From STF1-184 sp050178795 (GTDB taxonomy: Bacteria; Bacillota; Clostridia; Christensenellales; UBA1242): a stretch of DNA of 64,000 nt. The stretch covers positions 62,001 to 126,000 of the forward strand of contig JBFXFT010000002.1 of NCBI GenBank assembly GCA_050178795.1, read 5' to 3'. Each line of letters starts with the position of its first letter. Positions within the stretch are counted from its first letter, which is position 1. Below the pieces are notes generated by a model. The model was not told the DNA's origin. It worked only from the letters and a program-made list of their open reading frames with translations, and did not search any database. Both the position numbers and the translations under genes were made by a program. Positions 51,385-59,069 of this stretch are shown here, piece by piece.

Positions 51385-53487
51385 ATGGAAGAACAAATTT
51401 TAAAATTTATTGACGAAAACAAATTGAATTATAAAAACTATAATCAAATTGTTGACCTTATTTGCGCCAAACTTGACTTGTCAAGGGGCGAGGTTTTACG
51501 TACTTTTGATACTCTTTTTAAAGAGGGCTTAGTGGTTGAAAGCAGTAAAAAGAAGGTGGCAACTGCTAAAAAAATGGGACTAGTTAAAGGTGTTGTTGAT
51601 GGAAACAACAGAGGTTTTGCCTTTGTAGAGCCAGCCGATAACGCTGCTGGACCACATATTTTTGTGCCAGCAAAGCGCTTAAATACCGCTATGCATAATG
51701 ACATAGTTCTTGTGCACTTAATGGAGAGTAGTCGCGGCGACAGTCTAGAGGGCGAAGTATTTAAAATACTAAAAAGAGGCATAACAACCCTTGTTGGAAG
51801 AATAGAGTTGTCAAACGGCTATGGCTTTTTAGTTCCAGATAATAACAAATTTTCTCAAGATGTTTTTATTCCTAAAAACAGATTATTAGGGGCAAAAAAT
51901 GGCGAAAAGGTAGTTGTAAAAATTACAGGTTACGACAAAAGACGTCCAGAAGGTCAAGTAATTGAGGTTTTGGGCGACGCCAGTTCCCCTGAGGTTGAAC
52001 TTTTATCTATTATTAGAAGTTACAATTTGATTGAGGAGTTTTCTAGCGAACTTTTGGCATATACTGCAAAAATGTCTCAAACAATTAAGGAAGAAGACCT
52101 TGCAGGTCGCCTTGATTTAAGAGGCGAAACCATAATAACAATAGATGGAGATGACGCAAAAGACTTAGACGACGCAATATCTATAAAATATGACGAAAAC
52201 ACACAAATTTACACGCTTGGCGTGCATATTGCCGATGTAGGAAACTATGTAAAAAGAGGTACTTTAATAGACGGCGAAGCCTTTAACAGGGGCACAAGCG
52301 TTTATTTTCCGCACGCTGTTTTACCTATGTTACCAAGGGAATTATCAAATGGAATTTGTAGTCTAAATCAAAAAGTAGATAGGCTTACACTGTCTGTCAT
52401 TATGGATATTGACAAGAGCGGAAAAGTTGTTAAGCACGAAATTTTTGAGAGCGTAATTAAGAGCACTGAGCGTATGACTTACGATAATGTTACTAAAATT
52501 TTAGAGGGCGATGAAGAGTTAAACAAAAGATATGCTGACATATCTAGCGACTTAAAAATAATGGTAGAACTAGCAAAAATACTAGAAACAGTGCGCTTTA
52601 AAAGAGGCGCCCTAGACTTTGACCTACCAGAAACAAAGATAGTTGTTGACCCTAAGACTTATCAAATTTTAGAGTTAAAACGTCAAGAGAGAAAAACAAG
52701 CCATAGGCTTATTGAAAGTTTTATGCTTATTGCTAACGAGACGGTGGCTCAACATATGTTTGACCTAAAAATACCTTTTGTGTATAGAGTTCACGAAAAA
52801 CCAAGCCAAGAAAAATTGGAGGCTTTTAACGAATATATAGCCGCTTTTGGTTTAAAAATTAAGGAAGAAAAAGGTGAAGTTACACCAAAAGATTTACAAG
52901 ACTTTTTGGGTAGAATTGAGGGTTTAGAGTACAAAGACGTAATAAACAAAGTGCTACTTAGAAGTATGCAAAAGGCTAAATACAGCCCAGATTGCTTGGG
53001 TCACTATGGACTTGCTGCGACTTATTACACTCACTTTACATCTCCAATTAGGCGCTACCCTGACCTTACAATTCACAGGATTATAAAAGACTATTTACAC
53101 GGCAAAGTTGACGCAAACTATAAAGCAAGACTTCAAAAATTTGTTGAAGATGCAAGTTTACAATCAAGTCTTACCGAGGTAAGTGCAGAGAAGTGTGAAA
53201 GAGACATAGACGATTACTTCAAAGCAAAATATATGGAAGACAAAATTGGCGAGGAATTTGATGGCACCATTAGTGGCGTTACAGCCTTTGGCATTTTTGT
53301 TGAATTAGACAACACTATAGAGGGCTTTATAAGGGTTCAAGACTTAGAGGGCGATGGCTATAATTTTAACGAAAGAATGTATTCTTTAAGTAATACAAAA
53401 TACGCCTACAAAATGGGAGATAAAATAAGAGTTAAGGTTATTTCTGCAAACGCTGTAGACAAAAGAGTTGATTTTGAACTTGTTTAA
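51385..53487 (+). CDS. rnr: Ribonuclease R
   Basis: 3'-5' exoribonuclease that degrades structured RNA and, with tmRNA-SmpB, faulty mRNAs. 700 residues: N-terminal winged helix (1-60), cold-shock domains (about 65-200), RNB catalytic domain (about 245-570, ETIITIDGDDAKDLDDAIS with the magnesium aspartates, and YTHFTSPIRRYPDLTIHR), and a C-terminal S1 domain (about 615-697). SD AAAGGAAC. Followed by smpB and ssrA. Confidence 0.96.
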   Translation: MEEQILKFIDENKLNYKNYNQIVDLICAKLDLSRGEVLRTFDTLFKEGLVVESSKKKVATAKKMGLVKGVVDGNNRGFAFVEPADNAAGPHIFVPAKRLNTAMHNDIVLVHLMESSRGDSLEGEVFKILKRGITTLVGRIELSNGYGFLVPDNNKFSQDVFIPKNRLLGAKNGEKVVVKITGYDKRRPEGQVIEVLGDASSPEVELLSIIRSYNLIEEFSSELLAYTAKMSQTIKEEDLAGRLDLRGETIITIDGDDAKDLDDAISIKYDENTQIYTLGVHIADVGNYVKRGTLIDGEAFNRGTSVYFPHAVLPMLPRELSNGICSLNQKVDRLTLSVIMDIDKSGKVVKHEIFESVIKSTERMTYDNVTKILEGDEELNKRYADISSDLKIMVELAKILETVRFKRGALDFDLPETKIVVDPKTYQILELKRQERKTSHRLIESFMLIANETVAQHMFDLKIPFVYRVHEKPSQEKLEAFNEYIAAFGLKIKEEKGEVTPKDLQDFLGRIEGLEYKDVINKVLLRSMQKAKYSPDCLGHYGLAATYYTHFTSPIRRYPDLTIHRIIKDYLHGKVDANYKARLQKFVEDASLQSSLTEVSAEKCERDIDDYFKAKYMEDKIGEEFDGTISGVTAFGIFVELDNTIEGFIRVQDLEGDGYNFNERMYSLSNTKYAYKMGDKIRVKVISANAVDKRVDFELV

Positions 53488-53539
53488 TTGTAAAATTATT
53501 AAAAAATCATTAAAAAACGCAATATTTTTTAAAAGACTA

Positions 53540-53568
53540 TTGAAAAAGAGTAAAACATTTGTTATACT
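53540..53568 (+). promoter_or_regulatory. smpB promoter
   Basis: TTGAAA (53540-53545), 17 bases, extended TGT and TATACT (53563-53568). The GTG start of smpB is only 12 bases after the -10. Confidence 0.65.
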
Positions 53569-53579
53569 AGGAGAGAGAA

Positions 53580-54029
53580 GTGAAAATTGTAGCAAACAAT
53601 AAAAAAGCATATTTTAATTATTTTATTCACGACACTTTTCAGGCTGGAATGAGTTTGAAGGGCAGTGAGGTAAAATCAATTAGAGCTGGTCATGTCAGTT
53701 TGAATGACAGTTTTGTTTCAATAGTTGACGGACAAGTTCTTTTAAAAAATGCTTACATAAAGGCCTACGAAAAGGCTACTAGTTTTGTACCAGACGAAAG
53801 ACGTCCAAGAGTTTTGCTTCTTAACAAAAAAGAAATAAACAAGTTGGCAAGGCTAGTAAGGGAAAAAGGCTATACAATAGTGCCAACAAAAATGTATTTT
53901 AATGATTCATTAGTTAAACTTGAAATTGCAGTAGCACAAGGCAAACACTTATATGACAAAAAAGAAGTGCTAAAAGAAAAAGACCAACAACTTGATTTAA
54001 AGAGAGAATTAGATAAATACAAAAAATAA
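53580..54029 (+). CDS. smpB: tmRNA-binding protein SmpB
   Basis: Partner of tmRNA in trans-translation. 149 residues, with NKKAYFNYFIHDTFQAGM, LKGSEVKSIRAGHVSLNDS and the basic C-terminal tail that enters the mRNA channel. The start is GTG after AGGAGAG (53569-53575), which lies next to the promoter -10, so a transcript from that promoter would have a very short leader. ssrA begins 17 bases after the stop. Confidence 0.96.
   Translation: MKIVANNKKAYFNYFIHDTFQAGMSLKGSEVKSIRAGHVSLNDSFVSIVDGQVLLKNAYIKAYEKATSFVPDERRPRVLLLNKKEINKLARLVREKGYTIVPTKMYFNDSLVKLEIAVAQGKHLYDKKEVLKEKDQQLDLKRELDKYKK
53992..54019 (+). promoter_or_regulatory. Possible ssrA promoter inside smpB
   Basis: TTGATT (53992-53997), 16 bases, TAAATA (54014-54019), inside the last codons of smpB. 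It would give a precursor about 20 bases longer than mature tmRNA at the 5' end. Confidence 0.4.
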
Positions 54030-54045
54030 CTAGTCCTCCCTTCGT

Positions 54046-54396
54046 GGGAGCGTACCGGTTTTGACGGATTTGGGAGCAGTTAAATAAAGCGTGTTGCAGT
54101 GATAATCTGCGTAAAAAGTATCAAAAAAATAAATGCAAATACTAATTTAGCATACGCTGCTGCGTAAACACTCAGTAGCTACATATTCTACTTTTATCCC
54201 CACGCAAAAGTTAGAATTTAAGAAAGTGGGCAACTTAAAAACTATCTGCCTAGTCGTTTTTAAAGACCTTTTGGCTTAGGAAAATTAAAATTTGTTAACT
54301 GTTTTTAATTTTTTGAATCTTTACAATTAACTACGCACGTAGAAAAGTTTAATAGCACATTTTCGGACGTGGGTTCAATTCCCACCGCTTCCACCA
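54046..54396 (+). ncRNA. ssrA: Transfer-messenger RNA (tmRNA)
   Basis: One-piece tmRNA of about 351 bases. The 5' GGGAGCG pairs with CGCTTCC before an encoded CCA (54394-54396). The tRNA-like part has GACGTGGGTTCAATTCCCAC as T arm. The tag reading frame (54135-54167) is GCA AAT ACT AAT TTA GCA TAC GCT GCT GCG TAA, giving ANTNLAYAAA. A 5-bp hairpin CTCCC/GGGAG (54036-54050) in the precursor would compete for the mature 5' end. No terminator follows: the next gene starts 24 bases later. Confidence 0.97.
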
Positions 54397-54420
54397 ATTT
54401 TATTTTTAGGAGAAATTAAT

Positions 54421-55080
54421 ATGGTACCAGAGGATAAATCAAAATATTACCGATTATCTATCGCTTACTTATTTAGCATCTCAATTGACGGCAAATATTT
54501 GCTAGTAAAAAACTCTAAGAGAGAAAGTTTTCAACCAGTTGGTGGTTGTTACAAGTATTTTGAGGGCGCAAAAAAATTCTTAAACAAAATAAACTACATT
54601 GCAGAAAAGACAACTGAAGATGGACGAGATGTAGAAAAAGATTTTAGAATTTACATTCCTAAAGAAAATTTACCTACATTTATTAAATGGTATGAAAAAG
54701 GTTTGCATAGAGAAATAGGATTTTTTAGAGAATTTTCAGAAGAACTATTTGACGAGGGCATTTTAGATTATGAAAGTTTTGGTTCTCCACAATTTGAACT
54801 AAAAGAAAAAGGTTCCTTTAACATATTTGAAGACAAATACTTTAAAATTGAAACGGCTATGCCTATGGATATTGTCTCTTTGAATCTTACCGAAGAACAA
54901 AGACAACAAATAGTTCATTTGACTGAGGTAGAAAATCCAAAATATGTTTTTGCAACGGCGGAAGACATTTTGGCTTGTGGCATAATAAAAGACGGAAAAC
55001 TTTATGACATAGGCGGACACACTAAAAAGATTTTAGATAAAACACTAGATAAACCAAAAGATGAACAACACGGCTTATAG
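54421..55080 (+). CDS. NUDIX-family protein resembling SMODS-associated NUDIX
   Basis: 219 residues. It starts YRLSIAYLFSISIDGKYLLV and has FQPVGGCYKYFE, DFRIYIPKENLPTFIKWYE and the NUDIX-box-like REFSEEL at about residue 100. This layout recalls the SMODS-associated NUDIX domain found with nucleotide second-messenger defence systems, but no cyclase or effector is beside it. The glycine that normally starts a NUDIX box is not in clear register, so hydrolase activity is uncertain. It lies 24 bases after ssrA, a well-known integration site; SD AGGAGA. Confidence 0.62.
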   Translation: MVPEDKSKYYRLSIAYLFSISIDGKYLLVKNSKRESFQPVGGCYKYFEGAKKFLNKINYIAEKTTEDGRDVEKDFRIYIPKENLPTFIKWYEKGLHREIGFFREFSEELFDEGILDYESFGSPQFELKEKGSFNIFEDKYFKIETAMPMDIVSLNLTEEQRQQIVHLTEVENPKYVFATAEDILACGIIKDGKLYDIGGHTKKILDKTLDKPKDEQHGL

Positions 55081-55116
55081 GATAATATATAATAAAACTC
55101 AGGAGGGTTAAATAGT

Positions 55117-56610
55117 ATGGATTTATTGGATGTTGCTTTACAAGTTATAGCAATTATAGCAATTATAGCGGTAGGTGCCTTTATAATAGTATTTTTGTCT
55201 GACCTACTTGTTTCAATAATAGACGATCACCAAGGTATATTTTTTAAGAGGGGCAGGGGCAAAGATGAGCCTTATACACCAAATAGAAACTATAATAATA
55301 CTTTAGATAATCAAGTTAGCAGAGGTATGAATTTAGACTTTGAACAAGAGGAAAGATTGCCATATAGTTATGGCGAGACTACCACCCCAAAGAAAACTTC
55401 AGCACCTGTAAACAAAGAGGGCATGGTAGACCTTGAGGCTGCAAGAAGAGAGCAAGAGATGCTTGAAAAAGCCTTTGGTACTAATAATGTGGCTTCAACT
55501 GGAACAGTTGAAACGGCTAAGTTTGACTTTAAAGATGAAAGCGAAGAAGAGTTAAAGCAAAAAGAAAGAATAGCAAAACTTGAAGAGCGCAACAAGCAAC
55601 TTGAGGACGAGTTAAAGCAAAAACAAAGCCAAACTGCTAAAAAGTCTATCTTTGATGAGGAAGAAGACGCAACAGCTAAGGGCTTGCAAAACAAATTTAA
55701 AGACTTTGAAGAAGAGTTAAAACTAAGCCCAAGAAAGGAAACAGTAAAAGAAGAACCTGAAGACCTTTCAGTTTATGAAGATATGATAAAGGGCATAAAT
55801 AAAAAAGCGTTAGACAGTCTTGGCGTTGCCGCAGCACCTGCTCAAAGTAAGTTTGAAGAGGAAGAGGAACAAGAGGACGAAACCTTTGACGAAGAATTTG
55901 ATGAAGAGTTTGACGAAGAAGTAGAAGAGGAAGAAGAGGAAGAAGCACCAAAACCTGCTAAAAAGGTTGATACAAAACACGCTGATTTATCAGATGAGGT
56001 TGCAAGACTAAAAGCAGAACTAGATGCAGAAAGACTTGAAAAAGAAGAACTTAAAAAACAAGCCGAAGAAAAAGCGATTGCACTAGCCGAAGAAAAAACA
56101 CAACTTGAAGAGGCTTTAAAACAAGCAAAAACTCAAGATAGAGAAGTTAAAAAAGCCGCTCCAATAATCGTTGGAAGTGAAGAGGAATATTTGGCAAGGC
56201 TATCTACTTTGGAAGAGCGTTTAAAAGAAGCAAAAAAACAATTAAGAATTAACAAACGCGAATATGTACCTCTAAATAAAATTAAGAGAACTCTTGAAAA
56301 AGACCAAAGGACTCTTAGAAGAAAAGAGGCTCAAGTGGCAAAACAAAAAGTTGCACTATTCGGCGTAAATAACCACGATATTGACCCACAAAAACAAGCA
56401 GAACTTGAACAAGAAATTGATATGCTTGAAGGCTTAAAACTATCAGTTCAACACTGTGAAGAAGTTATGGAAGAAAACAAAGACCGCTTCCCAGTTCTAG
56501 AACAAACCAATAAGATTTTAACAAAGAACGTTGACAACTTAACGGCAGATATTGATAGCGTAAAAGCAAAACTAAAAGATATTACAGGTCAAGGCGATAG
56601 CGATAAATAA
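55117..56610 (+). CDS. Membrane-anchored acidic coiled-coil protein
   Basis: Not recognised. 497 residues: one N-terminal membrane segment (about 7-33), a short polar region, an acidic low-complexity stretch of repeated Glu/Asp/Phe (about 245-285), and long Lys/Glu coiled coils (about 145-215 and 295-490). The general plan resembles the protein at 16.6-18.5 kb, but I see no shared motif. SD AGGAGGG; TATAAT at 55088-55093 without a clear -35. Ends at a strong terminator. A scaffold or cell-envelope role is a guess. Confidence 0.7.
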   Translation: MDLLDVALQVIAIIAIIAVGAFIIVFLSDLLVSIIDDHQGIFFKRGRGKDEPYTPNRNYNNTLDNQVSRGMNLDFEQEERLPYSYGETTTPKKTSAPVNKEGMVDLEAARREQEMLEKAFGTNNVASTGTVETAKFDFKDESEEELKQKERIAKLEERNKQLEDELKQKQSQTAKKSIFDEEEDATAKGLQNKFKDFEEELKLSPRKETVKEEPEDLSVYEDMIKGINKKALDSLGVAAAPAQSKFEEEEEQEDETFDEEFDEEFDEEVEEEEEEEAPKPAKKVDTKHADLSDEVARLKAELDAERLEKEELKKQAEEKAIALAEEKTQLEEALKQAKTQDREVKKAAPIIVGSEEEYLARLSTLEERLKEAKKQLRINKREYVPLNKIKRTLEKDQRTLRRKEAQVAKQKVALFGVNNHDIDPQKQAELEQEIDMLEGLKLSVQHCEEVMEENKDRFPVLEQTNKILTKNVDNLTADIDSVKAKLKDITGQGDSDK

Positions 56611-56620
56611 TAAAACAAAT

Positions 56621-56650
56621 AAAAGAGAGTAAATTTTTACTCTCTTTTTT
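56621..56650 (+). terminator. Terminator after the acidic coiled-coil gene
   Basis: A 13-bp stem AAAAGAGAGTAAA / TTTACTCTCTTTT with a two-base minimal loop and further T. Confidence 0.9.
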
Positions 56651-56660
56651 ATTTTTTAAG

Positions 56661-56689
56661 TTAACATTTTTAAGCGATTATGATAATAT
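56661..56689 (+). promoter_or_regulatory. Promoter of the patatin-MBL operon
   Basis: TTAACA (56661-56666), 17 bases, TGA and TAATAT (56684-56689). Confidence 0.65.
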
Positions 56690-56713
56690 ATTGTTATTGA
56701 CAGGAGAAAATTG

Positions 56714-57700
56714 ATGAAATTAGCAGATAGGTTTAAAAAAGTTATAGATAACATAAAAACCAAATTTTCTAAAAACCCTAAAAAAGTCAAAGAGCCTAAA
56801 TATAAAATAGGGTTGGCACTTGGTGGTGGCGGTACTAGGGGTATGGCACATCTCGGTGCAATAAAGGCTTTTGAAGAAAATGGCATAGAATTTGACTACA
56901 TTGCAGGAACGAGTGTAGGCAGTCTTGTTGGCGCTTTATATGCAAACGGAATGAAGTCCGAACGAATGATTGAAATAGCAAAAGAGTTAAAAACTAACGA
57001 CATAAAAACTAGCAAAATACCCTTTGTACCAAATAAAACAGATAAACTAGAAGACCTAATAAAACAATATGTCGGCGATATAACTTTTGCAGACCTACAA
57101 AAGCCATTTTGTGCAGTAGCGGTAGATATGGTTTCGGCTAAGGAAGTTGATATTGAAAGTGGCAGTGTTGTAAAGGCGGTTGCTGGCAGTTGTGCCGTTC
57201 CAGCAATTTTTAACGCGGTTGAATTTGAAAATTTAACGCTTATGGACGGCGGTATTTTGAATACAATTCCAGCAAAAATTCTTAGAAATAAGGGTTGTAA
57301 ATATGTAGTAGCCGTTGACGTAAACCCATCAAGAGGTTCTGGCACAAAGAGCAAAAAACTTATAGATCTACTTGCAGCCACAATAAGAATTATGATGACA
57401 GATAACGCAAACAAAGGCAAAGAATATGCCGACATAGTAATAGAGCCAAACACAAAGCGTTTTAAATCCACAAAGACTGAAGGTGGCGTTGAAATGATTG
57501 AAGAGGGCTACTTGGCGACCATGGAAAAAATGGACGAAATAAAAAAGTTATTAAAAATTAAGCCAGAAAAAATACAATTTAAGGACAGATGGCAAAATTT
57601 AAAGAACAGAACAAAAAAGATATTTACAAAAAATAAAACCAAAACAGTGGCTATTGAAGAAGAGCCAAATATGGAACAAGACGACATCATTGAGGAGTAG
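56714..57700 (+). CDS. Patatin-like phospholipase
   Basis: Putative lipid acyl hydrolase. 328 residues. The oxyanion loop GGGGTRGMAHLGA (about 37-49), nucleophile S67 in GTSVG and catalytic D178 in MDGG are all present. There is a basic N-terminus (1-28) and a charged C-terminal extension (about 270-328) with no signal peptide, so it is probably cytoplasmic or peripheral. SD AGGAGA sets ATG 56714 rather than the TTG just before. The SD of the next gene lies in its last codons. Confidence 0.9.
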   Translation: MKLADRFKKVIDNIKTKFSKNPKKVKEPKYKIGLALGGGGTRGMAHLGAIKAFEENGIEFDYIAGTSVGSLVGALYANGMKSERMIEIAKELKTNDIKTSKIPFVPNKTDKLEDLIKQYVGDITFADLQKPFCAVAVDMVSAKEVDIESGSVVKAVAGSCAVPAIFNAVEFENLTLMDGGILNTIPAKILRNKGCKYVVAVDVNPSRGSGTKSKKLIDLLAATIRIMMTDNANKGKEYADIVIEPNTKRFKSTKTEGGVEMIEEGYLATMEKMDEIKKLLKIKPEKIQFKDRWQNLKNRTKKIFTKNKTKTVAIEEEPNMEQDDIIEE

Positions 57701-57703
57701 TTT

Positions 57704-58834
57704 TTGAAAAATAAAGACCACAACATAAAATTAAAGTTTTCTAAAATGCGAATAGTTATTTTTATTATATTATTGACTGCCTTAATCGGCAGTCTGTTTT
57801 ATACAGAGCAAATAGAAACATTGATAAATGTGGGATATTCAAATAACGGCGCAGTGTTAGACGAAAATGGTTTAGTCGTTCATTTTGTAAATGTCGGTCA
57901 AGGTGACGGCATTGTAATTGAACTACCTGATGATAAAACAATGATAATAGATGGTGGACCAACTTCAAGCGCTGATGATTTAATAGACTATATTGACAAT
58001 AACGTATTTGATAGTGGGACTTCAACTTTTGACTATATGGTTTTAACTCATAGTGATGCAGACCACATAGGTGCAATAGACGAAATACTAGGTGCTTACC
58101 AAGTAAACAATATTTACAGACCTAAAATCTATGCTACTTACGAGAACATTGCAGATGGCTATGAAACAATAGAGACCGCACCTAATGGCACAAAAAGTAC
58201 AGACACTTTAACCTATTACAAGGCAATAGATGCAGTATTAAATGAGCCTAACTGCGACATATATTTTACGGACGAAATTTGTGGCACCTCTATAAACGGT
58301 GGAAGTGGAGCAAATAGTTATAGCATAACTTTTTTGTCTCCTAGTCAAAGTTATTACAGCGACACAAACGAATATTCGCCAATTATGGTGTTAGAGTATA
58401 ATGGAAAAACAATGATGTTTACAGGGGACGCACCAATAAGCAGTGAAGAGGAAGTTTTAAATAATTACACTTTAGGACACATTGACCTTTTAAAACTCGG
58501 TCATCACGGCAGCGACACTTCAACAGGGACTGAATTACTTAGTGCAATAACTCCAACCTATGCAATAATATCTGTCGGCGCTAACAACTCTTACGGGCAC
58601 CCAAGCGAGGAGACAATAAACAGGTTACTTTACAGTGGCGTTTTAAGAGAGGACATTTTTAGGACAGATGAAAACGGAAATATTGTGGCGAATGTTAATA
58701 TTCTTGGAGACATAAATATTTTTGTGCAAGTAGACAGTTTACCAACCTATATTGAATGGGAATACGTTGCAGGCACTTTAATTGTAATTGCATTTTGGTT
58801 ATGCTTTTCCGATTCTAAAAAATTTAATTTTTAA
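57704..58834 (+). CDS. ComEC-like metallo-beta-lactamase domain protein
   Basis: 376 residues: an N-terminal membrane anchor (about 16-33), an extracellular MBL domain with H116-x-D118-x-D120-H121 (THSDADHIG) and LGHHGSDTSTG later on, and a second hydrophobic segment at the C-terminus (about 350-366). It matches the hydrolase domain of ComEC/Rec2 without the DNA channel, as in many secreted or anchored Gram-positive proteins; substrate unknown. The start is TTG, six bases after SD GAGGAG, which overlaps the stop of the patatin gene. Confidence 0.85.
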   Translation: MKNKDHNIKLKFSKMRIVIFIILLTALIGSLFYTEQIETLINVGYSNNGAVLDENGLVVHFVNVGQGDGIVIELPDDKTMIIDGGPTSSADDLIDYIDNNVFDSGTSTFDYMVLTHSDADHIGAIDEILGAYQVNNIYRPKIYATYENIADGYETIETAPNGTKSTDTLTYYKAIDAVLNEPNCDIYFTDEICGTSINGGSGANSYSITFLSPSQSYYSDTNEYSPIMVLEYNGKTMMFTGDAPISSEEEVLNNYTLGHIDLLKLGHHGSDTSTGTELLSAITPTYAIISVGANNSYGHPSEETINRLLYSGVLREDIFRTDENGNIVANVNILGDINIFVQVDSLPTYIEWEYVAGTLIVIAFWLCFSDSKKFNF

Positions 58835-58850
58835 ATTATAGTTTTACAAC

Positions 58851-58880
58851 AAAAGACGAGTTAATTTGACTCGTCTTTTT
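58851..58880 (+). terminator. Terminator after the MBL gene
   Basis: AAAAGACGAGT, loop TAATTTG, ACTCGTCTTTTT. Confidence 0.9.
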
Positions 58881-58972
58881 AATTGTTCTAATTTCAAAAC
58901 TATTTTAAAAGGCAAGCGTTTTGATAAAAGTTTTTTTATTTTTTAAAATTTTGTGCAAATTAGACAAAAAAA

Positions 58973-58988
58973 CAACAATATATAGTGC
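58973..58988 (+). promoter_or_regulatory. NrdR box 1
   Basis: CAACAATATATAGTGC matches the NrdR consensus ACACwATATATwGTGT at 12 of 16 positions. It is centred 33 bases (three turns) upstream of box 2, the usual paired arrangement. Confidence 0.75.
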
Positions 58989-59002
58989 AATGATAAAACA
59001 GT

Positions 59003-59031
59003 TTGACACAACATATTGTATATGTTATTTT
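59003..59031 (+). promoter_or_regulatory. nrdDG promoter with NrdR box 2
   Basis: TTGACA (59003-59008), 17 bases, extended TGT and TATTTT (59026-59031). NrdR box 2, ACACAACATATTGTAT (59006-59021, 14 of 16), covers the -35 end and spacer, so bound NrdR would block polymerase. Confidence 0.85.
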
Positions 59032-59069
59032 AATAGTACTCGCTAAAATTTTCAACAAAGGGGTTTAAT

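Noticed and set aside
54386..56700. Integrated element after ssrA with a duplicated 3' end (att site)
   Set aside because: I found no second copy of the CACCGCTTCCACCA end and no integrase in the following 2 kb.
56896..57471. 191-codon minus-strand frame inside the patatin gene
   Set aside because: Opposite strand of a gene with all catalytic motifs; no own SD or promoter, composition typical of a shadow.
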